A stretch of 64,000 nt of DNA from Thermococcus bergensis (GTDB lineage Archaea; Methanobacteriota_B; Thermococci; Thermococcales; Thermococcaceae). The notes beneath the pieces are model-generated. The model did no database searches. It saw only the letters and a list, made by a program, of their open reading frames with translations, and was not told where the DNA came from. The stretch covers positions 372,001 through 436,000 of the forward strand of contig NZ_JABFNK010000005.1 in NCBI RefSeq assembly GCF_020386975.1, written 5' to 3'. The position numbers and the translations under genes were made by a program. Below, in pieces: positions 1 to 10,758 of the stretch (position 1 is the stretch's first letter; the number at the start of each line of letters is the position of its first letter).

Positions 1-555
1 AGCATAGTCCTTGACGTATTCATTTACAGCTCCGGGGATGTAGTTGTCAGCATCGATGAATCCTACGTATTTGGCTCCTATTGCCCTAGCAAGCATAATT
101 CCTATGAGCATGCCCTCTCCTTTTCCGCTTCTCACGAGTCCGTTTTCGTCTAAGATGTCTTCATATCCAGTCTCTCTGAACGCCTCCGCTAGTCCGGGGG
201 CTCTTTGGTGGATCATAATAACCTTCGAGTGCGTTAGGTTGCAGAAGTGTTTTACCAGATCTACTTCCTGCCTATATCTGTTGGGGCCCTCTCTCTTGCT
301 GTTGGAGACTATTATGATTGGCGATTTGTGGGGGATTGCCTTGAGAACACCATCAACCAAGTGAAGCTTTTCGTTTTTCATCGGCACAATTATTGCCATT
401 TCTCCAATGGTTCTGTAGATATCTTCCCTCGGGATATTTTGAACAGTGAACATGGGAACATCTTCAGTCTCTGTGTCCATCTTGATGACTTTTTGCAGTT
501 CGTAAATCTTCACAGCTCCAAAAATCTCTTTATAAACCGGGGCTTCTAAAAGCAT
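1..555 (-). CDS. mpgS: Mannosyl-3-phosphoglycerate synthase, partial (N-terminal 185 residues)
   Basis: Transfers mannose from GDP-mannose to 3-phosphoglycerate, the first step in making the compatible solute mannosylglycerate in the cytoplasm. Only the first 185 residues are here; the gene runs off the left edge. The start ([13 protein letters not shown]) follows a GGAGGTGG ribosome binding site. The segments [24 protein letters not shown] and [12 protein letters not shown] match the Pyrococcus enzyme as I remember it; the last holds the metal/nucleotide-sugar DxD-type motif. In relatives the phosphatase gene mpgP usually follows, which would lie off the window. I am confident of the family. 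Confidence 0.93.
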   Translation of the reverse strand, partial: MLLEAPVYKEIFGAVKIYELQKVIKMDTETEDVPMFTVQNIPREDIYRTIGEMAIIVPMKNEKLHLVDGVLKAIPHKSPIIIVSNSKREGPNRYRQEVDLVKHFCNLTHSKVIMIHQRAPGLAEAFRETGYEDILDENGLVRSGKGEGMLIGIMLARAIGAKYVGFIDADNYIPGAVNEYVKDYA

Positions 556-667
556 ATTACCACCTCCTAAGTGATTAGAGCGAGCAGAATACTAAAAACA
601 CTCTGCCAGATACTTTTTTATTTTTTCTCATATATAAATTTTGCCCAAAATTAAAAAATAAAGGAGA

Positions 668-2074
<1,407 letters not shown>

Positions 2075-2075
2075 T

Positions 2076-2092
2076 TATCACCTCCAGTGTTA
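2076..2092 (-). promoter_or_regulatory. Probable Thermococcales glycolytic motif (TGM) upstream of glkA
   Basis: TATCAC-N5-GTGTTA differs from the described TATCAC-N5-GTGATA consensus at one base. It lies between the presumed TATA element (near 2105-2115, read on the minus strand) and the glkA start codon. That is the place where the TrmB-family regulator (Tgr in T. kodakarensis, TrmBL1 in Pyrococcus) represses glycolytic genes. The site overlaps the ribosome binding site, so part of the match could be chance. Confidence 0.55.
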
Positions 2093-2159
2093 GTTATGCA
2101 CTCAAAATTAATAAACCTTAGCTAAGACAAACTTCAAAAACTCCGGGCATAAACTATGG

Positions 2160-3026
2160 ATGATGATAATCAAAGGCATCGGGTTGGATTCTTCATCAAA
2201 AGTTGCCTTCCAAAGTCACGCCCACACAGATCATTTTGTTAGTGGGGACATCATAGTATCCACAAAACCCACAAAGTTTCTCAGCCACCTTAAAAAAGGC
2301 GGATTCTACAGGACTTACAGATTTGGAGAGAGCTTTTACATAGGAGATTACAAAGCAAAGCTTTATCCTGCAGGCCACATGTTAGGCTCCGCTCAAATCT
2401 ACATTAGATTCGATGGGTTTTCTCTGCTCTATACTGGGGATGTAAAGTGGTTTAAGCTCAGAACGGCTGAAAAAAGCAAATTCAGAAAGGCCGATATTTT
2501 GGTTATTGAGGCCACCTACGGTCTTCCAATGTACAACTTTCCGACACCCAGAGAAGCCGAAAAGAAGCTTATAGCATTTGTGGAAGAAGCATTAGACAGA
2601 AACAAGACTCCGACACTCTATGCTAATCAAATGGGGAAAGCTCAGGAACTGCTTAAAATTTTGGACGTTCATGGCTATTCTGCGAGGGTTTCGGGTGACA
2701 TAAGAAAAGTTGCCCGGATTTATGAAAAATTCGGGGTTAGGTTTAACAACATCTCAAAGGATGGGGAGGTGGTTATTAGGGGATTTAGAAGCCAAAAACC
2801 TGTGGATGGACTTCATCCCTCCGAATTATTCGTTTCAGGGTTTGGAAATCTAAAACTCAGCAACCATGCGGATTTCTGGGAGCTTATAAAAATAATTGAG
2901 AAGGTTAAGCCCGAAAAAATTTATACCCGATACGGTTATAATAGGGAATTTGCAAAGATTTTGAGAGGCTTGGGATATGAAGCGAGGCCGATAGAGGATG
3001 TTTTGCTTTCAGGAGAATTAATTTGA
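2160..3026 (+). CDS. Metallo-beta-lactamase fold exonuclease-like protein
   Basis: A 288-residue MBL-fold hydrolase related to the mRNA 3'-end processing/exonuclease group. It has the zinc motif SHAHTDHF near residue 19, the GHMLGSAQ histidine motif near 73, YTGDVKWF near 93 and a late SNHAD histidine near 240. It is shorter than full beta-CASP nucleases (about 420 residues or more), and I see no complete beta-CASP insert. It probably cuts RNA or DNA; the substrate is unknown. The start is the first of two overlapping ATGs. It is divergent from glkA and convergent with gcvH. Confidence 0.75.
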   Translation: MMIIKGIGLDSSSKVAFQSHAHTDHFVSGDIIVSTKPTKFLSHLKKGGFYRTYRFGESFYIGDYKAKLYPAGHMLGSAQIYIRFDGFSLLYTGDVKWFKLRTAEKSKFRKADILVIEATYGLPMYNFPTPREAEKKLIAFVEEALDRNKTPTLYANQMGKAQELLKILDVHGYSARVSGDIRKVARIYEKFGVRFNNISKDGEVVIRGFRSQKPVDGLHPSELFVSGFGNLKLSNHADFWELIKIIEKVKPEKIYTRYGYNREFAKILRGLGYEARPIEDVLLSGELI

Positions 3027-3039
3027 AAGAAGAAGGAAA

Positions 3040-3444
3040 TCAGAGTGATTTCAAGTATTCAGCATAAGCGTTGGCATCCATAAGCTCTTTTAACTCTTCT
3101 TCAAGGTTGGTTGGCTTTATCTTGGCAATCCAGGCTTCGTAGGGGTCTTCGTTGATTTTTTCTGGAGCGTCTTCAAGCTCTTCGTTAACTTCAATTATCT
3201 CGCCGCTGATTGGTGCGTAGACTTCGCTTACGGCTTTTACACTTTCCAGTTCGCACAGCACGTCTCCTTTTGCAACTTCTTTACCGACCTCTGGAAGCTC
3301 TACATAAGCTAAATCCCCAAGCTCCTTTTGAGCATAGTCGGTTATTCCAACTAAAACGGTACCGTCTTCAAGTACTTGAGCCCATTCGTGGTCCTTGGTA
3401 TAGTATAGGCCTTCTTTAATCTTGTATTCTCCGACCTCGATCAT
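3040..3444 (-). CDS. gcvH: Glycine cleavage system H protein
   Basis: The lipoyl carrier of the glycine cleavage system, which shuttles the aminomethyl group between the P, T and L proteins. About 134 residues, normal for the family. The lipoylated lysine is in LESVKAVSE near residue 63; YTKDHEWA near the N-terminus and the [12 protein letters not shown] segment are typical. The start is taken at 3444 because GGTGATTGTT directly precedes that ATG; an in-frame ATG four codons upstream lacks a good site. No other gcv gene is nearby. Confidence 0.95.
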   Translation of the reverse strand: MIEVGEYKIKEGLYYTKDHEWAQVLEDGTVLVGITDYAQKELGDLAYVELPEVGKEVAKGDVLCELESVKAVSEVYAPISGEIIEVNEELEDAPEKINEDPYEAWIAKIKPTNLEEELKELMDANAYAEYLKSL

Positions 3445-3558
3445 AACAATCACCATAGCGTTTTATAGCTGAAAAACATTTAAAGCTTTTCCTACTTGCG
3501 GTCAGTTCTGAACAAAATTATTATTTGATGGCCACAAATCAACTTAATGGGGAGAGCA

Positions 3559-4833
3559 ATGAAGGACAATCGGAACTTTTGGCTCTATGCAATGGGTCGG
3601 TTTGTTTCCCTTGTGGGCAGCGGGGTTCAGGATGTGGCGTTGCCATTGTTTATCCTCGTAACGGGATCGGGCACTATAATGGGCATTTTTATGATAATTT
3701 CAATGCTTCCAAGGTTGATTCTTTATCCAATTGCTGGAGTGGTGGGAGATAAAATCAATAGAAAGTGGATAATGGTGTGGATGGACTTTGGTAGGGGAGC
3801 GGTTATTCTGTTTCTGGCCCTTCTGGCTTCAAGAAATTTGATAACAATCCCCATTCTTTTCGCGGCACAGTTTGTCGTCTCGCTCATGAACGCTCTCTTC
3901 GGGCCAGCAACCGGTGCCATGCTCCCGGATATAGTGGAAAAAGAGGAATTAATGAGAGCAAACTCGATTTTGATGAGTCTTAACAGCACAGCTTATATAG
4001 TGGGTCCGGCCCTTGGTGGAATAATTTATGGAGTAGGAGGGATAATGGCAGCGTTTCTTATTAATGGTGTATCTTTTATAGCCTCCGGTGTTAGTGAGCT
4101 TTTCATAAGATACGAACAAAAAGTGGAGAAGATAAAGAACATCGGTGAGATTGTTGATGGTTTAAGAGATGGTTTAAATTACATAAGAGTCCAGAGAGGG
4201 ATACTAATTTTAATGAGCTTTGTTTTGGTGGTGAACTTTCTTGCAGTCCCAATATTTGCGGTTCTTTACCCCTATGTAATGAGGGTGGTCATTAAGTTTT
4301 CCGCAGAACAGTACGGGTTTTTGGAGACATCCTTTATGGGTGGTATACTTCTTGGGAACCTTCTAATTGGAGCATTTTTCGCAAAGAAAAAGGCTGAAAA
4401 TCTTTTAGTTAAGGGCTTAATATTTGAAACTGTCTTCCTGCTGGTTTTTGCCATTTTAATGTTTCCACAAAGCATTGCCTTCTTTTTGGGTCCCAGCTGG
4501 AGGATGTTTGGAGCTATTGCTCTGGTATCTGTTTTGATGGGAATTTCAAATGCTTTTGTAACTACTCCATTAAACGTGGAATTCCAGCAGCTTGTTCCCA
4601 CAGAATACAGGGCAAGAGTGTTTTCAGTTGTGGAAGTTATGAGTCAAGGAATAGTTCCTATAGGCTACGGTATGGTGGGAATACTCCTTGATAAACTTCC
4701 AGCCCATTGGATAGCTTTTAGCCTGACGGTTCTAATACTTATCTCAGTCTTGCTGTTTGTAGCGAAATATTCAAGGGTTGTGTTTATGGAATTTGAAAAT
4801 AAGAAGAAAGAAGTTGAAATGAACCTTCCTTGA
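3559..4833 (+). CDS. MFS transporter (EntS/MFS_3-like exporter)
   Basis: A 424-residue integral membrane protein with about 12 hydrophobic segments. The MFS loop motif appears as GVVGDKINRKW near residue 62, and the N-terminus (NFWLYAMGRFVSLVGSGVQDVALPLF) is typical of the enterobactin-exporter-like MFS group. The substrate is unknown; drug or metabolite efflux is the usual role. The ATG at 3559 has GGGGAGAG just upstream; an alternative ATG at 3547 would add four residues. An IS element sits 20 bp past its stop codon. Confidence 0.8.
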   Translation: MKDNRNFWLYAMGRFVSLVGSGVQDVALPLFILVTGSGTIMGIFMIISMLPRLILYPIAGVVGDKINRKWIMVWMDFGRGAVILFLALLASRNLITIPILFAAQFVVSLMNALFGPATGAMLPDIVEKEELMRANSILMSLNSTAYIVGPALGGIIYGVGGIMAAFLINGVSFIASGVSELFIRYEQKVEKIKNIGEIVDGLRDGLNYIRVQRGILILMSFVLVVNFLAVPIFAVLYPYVMRVVIKFSAEQYGFLETSFMGGILLGNLLIGAFFAKKKAENLLVKGLIFETVFLLVFAILMFPQSIAFFLGPSWRMFGAIALVSVLMGISNAFVTTPLNVEFQQLVPTEYRARVFSVVEVMSQGIVPIGYGMVGILLDKLPAHWIAFSLTVLILISVLLFVAKYSRVVFMEFENKKKEVEMNLP

Positions 4834-4853
4834 GGTCTCCCTATCTTGTTCCA

Positions 4854-5722
4854 GGGCGTGTTTAGTTTCACCCCCTGTTATTTAAACAGTATTTGACTCT
4901 GAGGAGGATTTTCAGACCATAACACATTACCCCAAGCAGGATTCGGGTTACAGTAGTCTTTTTCAGAAAACAGGGGATCCTACTGCCAAACCACGTTGTA
5001 AACGCACCCCAGAACCCCTCATGAGGATTCCTATGCCTGTACTCTTCTTCAGAAAACACTCTGTCTCTCTTCTTACTACCAAAACCACCTGGAGCGTTCT
5101 TAGTTTTCTTAACAATCGGCCGATAACCCTTTTCCACCACAGTGTTCAGAACTTTCTTTGAATCATAAGCCCCATCAGCATAAAAATTCCCAGAACCCCC
5201 CGGCAGGAGTTCAATCAGCTCGTTCTCAGAAGTTGTGATCTTCACAGCAACCGGATACAGTAAACCCGGCAGGATTCTCGTTATTGCCTGAACTTCTATC
5301 CTGCCCTTTTTTTATTTGTAATAATGGTTGAGTCTGCTTGAGTGCTGGCGTAGGGTAATTTCTGGAGTTTTTTCAGGAGGTGGTTTGTCAGTTCTTCGAG
5401 GTTCAGCTTTTTCTCCCAGTTGTGGAGGGTTGAGTAGTGAATGTTTGCTCCGAAGAATTTTCTGCCGTAGTGCTGGGCGTCTCTGAGAGGTAGGTTGTAG
5501 TATTGTTTAAAGAGGAGTATTGCCAGTATTGTTTTTACTGGAAATTTTTTGGATTTTGGCAGGTTCTTCAGCTTTCCTTCTGATTCGAAGTCTGCTAAAA
5601 CGTCAAGAATTGCGAATGCCACGCTTTCAGGGTCTTTGAGTCTGTGATCCCATCTGGGGATCACGACAACCACCCGAAAGAATTCAGCAAAAACCCTAAT
5701 AAAGGTTACTATAAACACGCCC
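4854..5722 (-). mobile_element. 869-bp IS4/IS5-type insertion sequence, copy 1
   Basis: A complete element. Its ends form imperfect terminal inverted repeats (GGGCGTGTTTA) and it is flanked by a perfect 10-bp target duplication, TCTTGTTCCA, at 4844-4853 and 5723-5732. Two other copies of exactly 869 bp are at 17590-18458 and 28117-28985. This copy and the 28-kb copy look almost identical, whereas the 17.6-kb copy differs at several bases. It landed in the gap between an MFS gene and leuS, directly next to a promoter-like sequence. Confidence 0.95.
4868..5664 (-). CDS. Transposase of the 869-bp IS (two reading frames joined by -1 shift), copy 1
   Basis: A DDE transposase. The upstream frame (GTG at 5664 behind GGGTGG, closing at 5296) carries the helical N-terminal region and the first catalytic Asp in TQADSTII. 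The downstream frame, ending at 4868, carries the second Asp in YADGAYDSKK and the block YRHRNPHEGFWGAF. That block fits the IS4/IS5 Y-(2)-R-(3)-E-(6) signature, with Thr where Lys is usual. The frames meet at an A7-G run (5307-5313 on this strand as T7). A -1 slip there gives one protein of about 265 residues. I cannot name the IS subgroup. Confidence 0.8.
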
Positions 5723-5731
5723 TCTTGTTCC

Positions 5732-5746
5732 AAAAGATTTAAATAT
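5732..5746 (+). promoter_or_regulatory. BRE/TATA-like promoter abutting the IS
   Basis: AAAAGATTTAAATAT looks like a BRE plus TATA element and predicts transcription from about 5770, well upstream of leuS. It starts inside the right-hand target duplication of the IS. A second TATA-like element (TTTTAAAAG near 5875) is better placed for leuS itself. Confidence 0.4.
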
Positions 5747-5769
5747 CCTAATATTAAGATAAAAGGCGA

Positions 5770-5850
5770 TGCTTATGAGGGGGGATCGAGTTCTCCACAG
5801 CCTGGCACTCCTCTTATGCTGAGTCTATTAGCTGTCCCCCTAGCTTCGAT
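5770..5850 (+). ncRNA. Candidate structured RNA upstream of leuS
   Basis: The segment can fold into one long stem-loop. AGGGGG (5778-5783) pairs with CCCCCT (5836-5841), ACAGC (5797-5801) with GCTGT (5831-5835) and ACTC (5807-5810) with GAGT (5821-5824). The 5' side holds a larger internal loop. It begins at the position predicted for the upstream promoter and has no ORF. It could be an independent small RNA, an H/ACA-like RNA (I see no clear ACA box) or a leader. The pairing was read by eye only. Confidence 0.3.
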
Positions 5851-5915
5851 TCTGAATTATTCTGGTGGCAAACTCTTTTAAAAGACACTTTTAACAACTC
5901 CAAGGAGGTTAGAAT

Positions 5916-8807
5916 ATGGTAGACTTCAAAGCTATTGAAGAAAAATGGCAGCATAAGTGGCTAGAAGAAAAAGTATTTGAGCCGCAAATAGATGAGAAGA
6001 AACCAAAGTTCTACATAACAGTTGCATTCCCCTACTTATCGGGCCACCTTCACGTCGGCCACGCGAGGACTTACACGATTCCCGACGTCATAGCGCGCTT
6101 CAAGAGGATGCAGGGCTACAACGTCCTCTTCCCGATGGCGTGGCACATCACCGGCGCCCCGATAGTCGGGATTGCGGAGAGAATAAAGAACCGCGACCCG
6201 AAGACCATACACATTTACCGCGACGTCTACAAGGTTCCGGAGGAAATACTCTGGAAATTCGAAGACCCCAAGGAGATAGTCAAGTACTTCATGAAGGCCG
6301 CGAAGGAGACCTTCATAAGGGCCGGCTTCTCCGTTGACTGGACGCGCGAGTTCCACACGACAAGCCTCTTCCCGCCCTTCAGCAAGTTCATCGAGTGGCA
6401 GTTCTGGACGCTCAAGGATCTCGGTTTAGTCGTCAAGGGCGCCCACCGTGTCCGCTGGGACCCCGTCGTCGGGACGCCCCTCGGAGACCACGACATAATG
6501 GAGGGCGAGGACGTACAGATACTGGAGTACGTCATAATCAAGTTCATCCTTGAGGAAAACGGCGAGACAATCTACCTGCCAGCGGCGACTCTGAGGCCTG
6601 AGACTGTCTACGGCGTCACCAACATGTGGCTGAACCCCGAGGCCACTTACGTGAAGGCAAAGGTCAGGCAGGGCGACAAGGAAGAAACCTGGATAGTCAG
6701 CAAGGAGGCTGCTTACAAGCTCTCCTTCCAGGACAGGGAGATAGAGGTCATCGAGGAGTTCAAGGGCGAGAGGCTCATCGGAAAGTACGTGAAGAACCCG
6801 GTAACCGGGGACGAAGTCATAATCCTCCCGGCGGAGTTCGTTGACCCGGACAACGCCACCGGTGTCGTCATGAGCGTTCCTGCCCATGCGCCCTTCGACC
6901 ACATTGCCCTCGAAGACCTCAAGAAGGAGACCGAGATACTGCTCAAGTACGACATCGACCCGCGCGTTGTCGAGGAGATAAGCTACATCTCGCTGATAAG
7001 CCTTGAGGGCTATGGGGACTTCCCGGCCGTTGAGGAGGTCGAAAAACTCGGCGTGAAGAGCCAGAAGGACGTGGAGAAGCTTGAAGAAGCGACCAAGAAC
7101 ATCTACAAGGCCGAGTACCACAAGGGCATCTTCAAGATAGAGCCATACGCCGGAAAGCCCGTCCAGGAGGTCAAGGAGCTGATAGCGAAGGAGCTCCAGG
7201 AGAAGGGCATAGCGGAGATAATGTACGAGTTCGCCGAGAAGCCGGTCATCTCGAGGTTCGGCAACCAGGCGGTCATCAAGATAATCCACGACCAGTGGTT
7301 CATCGACTACGGCAACCCAGAGTGGAAGGCTAAGGCGAGGGAGGCCCTTGCGAACATGACGATATACCCGGAGAGCAGGAGAGCCCAGTTTGAGGCCATA
7401 ATCGACTGGCTCGACAAGAAGGCCTGCGCCAGGAAGGTCGGCCTCGGGACGCCGCTCCCGTGGGACCCCGAGTGGGTGATCGAGAGCCTGAGCGATTCAA
7501 CGATTTACATGGCCTACTACACGATAAGCAGGCACATAAACATGCTGAGGGACGAGGGCAAGCTCGACCCCGAGAAGCTCGACAGGGACTTCTTTGACTA
7601 CATCTTCCGCGAGCCCTTCAGCGAGGAGAGGGAGAAGGCGCTGGCCGAGAAGACCGGAATCCCGGCTGAGATAATACACGAGATGAAGGAGGAGTTCGAG
7701 TACTGGTACCCGCTCGACTGGCGCTGTTCAGCAAAAGACCTCATCCCAAACCACCTGACGTTCTTCATCTTCAACCACGTGGCCATCTTTGACAGAAAGC
7801 ACTGGCCGAAGGGCATCGCCGTGAACGGCTTTGGAACCCTCGAAGGCCAGAAGATGAGCAAGAGCAAGGGCAACGTGCTGAACTTCATCGACGCCATCGA
7901 GGAGAACGGGGCCGATGTCGTCAGGCTCTACATCATGGGCCTGGCAGAGCACGACAGCGACTTCGACTGGAGGAGAAAGGAGGTCGGAAAGCTCCGCAGG
8001 CAGGTCGAGAGGTTCTACGAGCTGGTAAGCGAGTTCGCCACCTACGAGGCCAAGGAAAGCGTTGAGCTGAAGGACATAGATAAGTGGATGCTCCACAGGC
8101 TGAACAAGGCCATTGACGGGGCGACCAAGGCCCTTGAGGAGTTCAGGACGAGGACTGCCGTGCAGTGGGCCTTCTACTCCGTCCTCAACGACCTCCGCTG
8201 GTACCTCAGGAGAACGGAGGGAAGGGATGACGATGCCAAGCGCTACGTCCTCAGGACGCTCGCCGACGTGTGGGTTAGACTAATGGCGCCGTTTACTCCA
8301 CACATCAGCGAGGAGCTGTGGGAGAAGCTCGGCGGAGAGGGGTTCGTCAGCCTCGCGCCCTGGCCTGAGCCGGTTGAGGAGTGGTGGAACGAGACCGTTG
8401 AGGCGGAAGAGGAGTTCGTCAAGAGCCTCATCGAAGACATCAAGGAGATCATCAGCGTCGCAAAGCTCGAAAACGCGAAGAGGGCCTACGTCTACACCGC
8501 CCCGGAGTGGAAGTGGAAGGTCGTTGAGGTCGTCGCCGAGAAGAGGGACTTCAAGGCGGCGATGGCCGAGCTGATGAAGGACCCGGAGATGAGGAAGCAC
8601 GGCAAGGAGGTCAGCAAGCTCATCCAGCGCCTGATAAAGGAGAGGGCCTTCGAGGTGAAGAGAATTAACGAGGAGAAGGCCCTGAGGGAGGCCAAGGACT
8701 TCATCGAGAAGGAGCTCGGCATCGAAATAGTCATCAACCCGGAGGAGGACAATGGAGGGAAGAAGAAGGCCGCGATGCCGCTGAAGCCCGCAATATTTGT
8801 GGAGTGA
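5916..8807 (+). CDS. leuS: Leucyl-tRNA synthetase
   Basis: Charges tRNA-Leu with leucine. The 963 residues are typical for the archaeal/eukaryotic class Ia enzyme. The HIGH motif is HVGHART near residue 47, the CP1 editing domain lies roughly at residues 190-400, and KMSKS is [10 protein letters not shown] near residue 645. The start follows AAGGAGGTTAGAAT. Base use is odd: the first ~40 codons are AT-rich like the neighbours, but from about position 6040, at the codons for the HIGH motif, codons become strongly GC-ending up to the stop. This suggests gene conversion with a high-GC Thermococcus relative (see findings). Confidence 0.97.
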   Translation: MVDFKAIEEKWQHKWLEEKVFEPQIDEKKPKFYITVAFPYLSGHLHVGHARTYTIPDVIARFKRMQGYNVLFPMAWHITGAPIVGIAERIKNRDPKTIHIYRDVYKVPEEILWKFEDPKEIVKYFMKAAKETFIRAGFSVDWTREFHTTSLFPPFSKFIEWQFWTLKDLGLVVKGAHRVRWDPVVGTPLGDHDIMEGEDVQILEYVIIKFILEENGETIYLPAATLRPETVYGVTNMWLNPEATYVKAKVRQGDKEETWIVSKEAAYKLSFQDREIEVIEEFKGERLIGKYVKNPVTGDEVIILPAEFVDPDNATGVVMSVPAHAPFDHIALEDLKKETEILLKYDIDPRVVEEISYISLISLEGYGDFPAVEEVEKLGVKSQKDVEKLEEATKNIYKAEYHKGIFKIEPYAGKPVQEVKELIAKELQEKGIAEIMYEFAEKPVISRFGNQAVIKIIHDQWFIDYGNPEWKAKAREALANMTIYPESRRAQFEAIIDWLDKKACARKVGLGTPLPWDPEWVIESLSDSTIYMAYYTISRHINMLRDEGKLDPEKLDRDFFDYIFREPFSEEREKALAEKTGIPAEIIHEMKEEFEYWYPLDWRCSAKDLIPNHLTFFIFNHVAIFDRKHWPKGIAVNGFGTLEGQKMSKSKGNVLNFIDAIEENGADVVRLYIMGLAEHDSDFDWRRKEVGKLRRQVERFYELVSEFATYEAKESVELKDIDKWMLHRLNKAIDGATKALEEFRTRTAVQWAFYSVLNDLRWYLRRTEGRDDDAKRYVLRTLADVWVRLMAPFTPHISEELWEKLGGEGFVSLAPWPEPVEEWWNETVEAEEEFVKSLIEDIKEIISVAKLENAKRAYVYTAPEWKWKVVEVVAEKRDFKAAMAELMKDPEMRKHGKEVSKLIQRLIKERAFEVKRINEEKALREAKDFIEKELGIEIVINPEEDNGGKKKAAMPLKPAIFVE

Positions 8808-8893
8808 GTTCTGCTTTTTTCTACCTCTTTTCTCTTAGGAGGTTCTAAAAAGGAGAAAAATCGACATTAACGACTAAGTTCAAAGTTTCCAAA

Positions 8894-9445
8894 TTAGGAA
8901 TTTACCCGAAGCTTTTTTATCGTGTCAATGTAAAACGGAGCTGTTGCAAATACAGAGACGAGCTCGGGGATTGCTACTCCCTTTGGAATATTGTATGCAA
9001 AATGAAGGAGCCATGCTAGTATTGCAACTGTCATGGCTGGAATGGGGAGATAGCTTCTAAAGTAGATTCCATAAGCAACAAGAAACAGCGCAAGTGAAAG
9101 GAAGAACGCCACCGAGACTTTGAAGTGCAGCCCACTGTAGATTTCATCAAAAACAGCCACAAGAGTTAATGTAAACCCAACTAAGAACCCCACAGCAGAG
9201 AAGACCTTGCTGCTTTTGTAAAGACACAGCGCGGAGGTGTAGATGATAAGAGCGCCTCCAAGACTTAAGCCAAAGTTAAATATCGGTGCAACTGAGCTTT
9301 TTGTGGCATGTCCAAGGTCGCTTAGGGCGTTGTTTGTGATGCTGAACCAATCTGAGAGAAGTATTGCTATTGCAATTGATATTAAAGGCACCGTTATTGA
9401 GAGTTCTGCCAAAAATAGGCAGGGGTTTTTGTTTATTGCTTTCAT
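8894..9445 (-). CDS. DUF998-family membrane protein
   Basis: A 183-residue protein with about six hydrophobic segments and no catalytic motif I recognise. The segment NALSDLGHATKS near residue 38 is characteristic of the DUF998 family of unknown function. No signal peptide other than the first membrane helix. It stands alone, convergent with leuS. Confidence 0.65.
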   Translation of the reverse strand: MKAINKNPCLFLAELSITVPLISIAIAILLSDWFSITNNALSDLGHATKSSVAPIFNFGLSLGGALIIYTSALCLYKSSKVFSAVGFLVGFTLTLVAVFDEIYSGLHFKVSVAFFLSLALFLVAYGIYFRSYLPIPAMTVAILAWLLHFAYNIPKGVAIPELVSVFATAPFYIDTIKKLRVNS

Positions 9446-9549
9446 GTTCTTAGTTTGTCGCTTAACATAAATAAGGTTTTTTCTGAGAAAGTTAGGGGAA
9501 CTTTATCATGGGGGAATGTTTAACACTACAGAAACGCCGGAGAAAGTTT

Positions 9550-9627
9550 TGGCGCCCGGGTCGGGATTTGAACCCGAGTCGCGGGAGTGACAGTCCCGCA
9601 TGATGGGCCTGGCTACACCACCCGGGC
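9550..9627 (-). tRNA. tRNA-Asp (GTC)
   Basis: Complete cloverleaf on the minus strand. The acceptor stem is GCCCGGG/CCCGGGC, with discriminator G and an encoded CCA. The anticodon arm is CGGGA-CTGTCAC-TCCCG, with GTC at positions 34-36, and the T-arm carries GGTTCAAATCC. It lies just downstream of the 5S rRNA gene, probably in the same transcript. Confidence 0.97.
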
Positions 9628-9636
9628 AATTTGAGT

Positions 9637-9760
9637 GGCCGGCGGCGTCCCCGGTTTCCCGCCCCCTCTCGGAGGGCAGTACACCCGGGATCGCTGGCGG
9701 GCTTAACTTCCGGGGTCGAAACGAGTCCGGGTGTGACCCCGCCGCTATGACCGCCGTACC
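9637..9760 (-). rRNA. rrf: 5S ribosomal RNA
   Basis: A 124-nt 5S rRNA. Its terminal helix pairs GGTACGGCGG-type and CGCCGGCC ends, and it holds the conserved internal segment GAAGTTAAGCCCGCCAGCGA. A TATA-like element (AAAATTTATAAACC, minus strand, near 9786-9800) lies about 30 bases before the 5' end. No 16S or 23S gene is in the window, in line with the unlinked 5S genes of Thermococcales. The exact ends are estimated to within 1-2 bases. Confidence 0.96.
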
Positions 9761-9909
9761 ACTAACAACTCCCAGTGTTGGGTTTATAAATTTTGCGGTG
9801 GTGCAGAAATCACAGCCTCTGCTTTTCAGGGTGCAATGTTTAGATACACTTCATTTAGTGAAAGACTTAAATAGTAAAAAGGCTTCTTACATAAAAGCGG
9901 TGATGAAAA

Positions 9910-10758
9910 ATGAAAGTTAAAAACCTTATGACTTCCAACCCAGTAGTAATTGAGCTTCCGGCAACGAGGAGCTATGCAATGGATCTTTTTAAAAAATATA
10001 GGGTTAGGTCTTTTCCTGTGGTGAAAAAAGGCACAAAAGAGCTTGTAGGTATAGTCAGCATAAAGAGTGTTCTTTTGCATCCTGATGAAGATCAGCTTGC
10101 AATGCTTGTTAAGAGGGATGTTCCTACTGTACGCCCCAATGATACTTTGAAAAAGGCCGTTAAGCTGATGCTTGAACATGATTACAGACGAGTTGTTGTG
10201 GTGGATGAGCAAAACCGTGTTGTTGGTATTCTGACGGTGGGGGATATAATAGGGGGATATCTCTCCAAAAACGAAAAAATGAAGAATATAGAAATTGAGC
10301 CGTATTATCAGAGATACGTGAGTGTTGTCTGGAAAGGAACACCTTTAAAGGCTGCGTTAAAATCACTTCTGCTTTCAAACGCTATGGCTTTGCCTGTAAT
10401 AGATGACGACGGAAACCTTGTAGGTATTGTTGATGAGACAGACCTCCTCAAGGACAGTGAAGTTGTAAGGGTTATGAAGAGTGCTGAGTTAGCGGCTTCC
10501 AGTGAAGAGGAGTGGATACTGGAGAGCCACCCGGTGCTTCTGTTTGAGAAAAAAGAACTTCAGCTCCCCAAGAAGCCAGTGGAACAAATCATGACAACCG
10601 AATTAAAGCTTGCGACTCCCCATATGAGTGTCTATGAAGTAGCAAACATAATGGCGAGGGAGCACATAGAACAGCTGCCCGTCGTCAAAGGAGAAGGGGA
10701 AATAATAGGATTAATCAGAGATATTGACCTCATAAAGGCAATAGTGAACAAGCCATGA
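9910..10758 (+). CDS. Four-CBS-domain protein
   Basis: 282 residues made of two Bateman modules, i.e. four CBS repeats, beginning near residues 1, 67, 136 and 220. Examples are MTSNPVVIELPATRSYAMDL, VPTVRPNDTLKKAV and MTTELKLATPHMSVYEVANI. CBS pairs usually bind adenine nucleotides or S-adenosylmethionine and regulate a partner. There is no catalytic domain. The stop codon overlaps the start of homoserine dehydrogenase by 4 bp, so the two are translationally coupled; a regulatory link is possible but inferred. Confidence 0.85.
   Translation: MKVKNLMTSNPVVIELPATRSYAMDLFKKYRVRSFPVVKKGTKELVGIVSIKSVLLHPDEDQLAMLVKRDVPTVRPNDTLKKAVKLMLEHDYRRVVVVDEQNRVVGILTVGDIIGGYLSKNEKMKNIEIEPYYQRYVSVVWKGTPLKAALKSLLLSNAMALPVIDDDGNLVGIVDETDLLKDSEVVRVMKSAELAASSEEEWILESHPVLLFEKKELQLPKKPVEQIMTTELKLATPHMSVYEVANIMAREHIEQLPVVKGEGEIIGLIRDIDLIKAIVNKP

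Noticed and set aside
3525-3752. 75-residue plus-strand frame overlapping the MFS gene start
   Set aside because: It is out of frame with a clear 12-helix transporter and has no recognisable features.
4854-5722. Split transposase as a decayed pseudogene
   Set aside because: The same A7-G junction and frame relation recur in every copy of two families, including diverged copies, and no other damage is visible. Programmed frameshifting explains this better.
6036-8752. Several long open frames on both strands inside leuS (for example 6426-7289 and 7728-8096 on the minus strand)
   Set aside because: They arise from the high GC content of leuS, which removes stop codons in other frames. Their translations are low-complexity and match no family, and leuS itself is unambiguous.
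9600-9920. Open frame across tRNA-Asp and 5S rRNA
   Set aside because: It lies over two structural RNA genes on the other strand and has no ribosome binding site.
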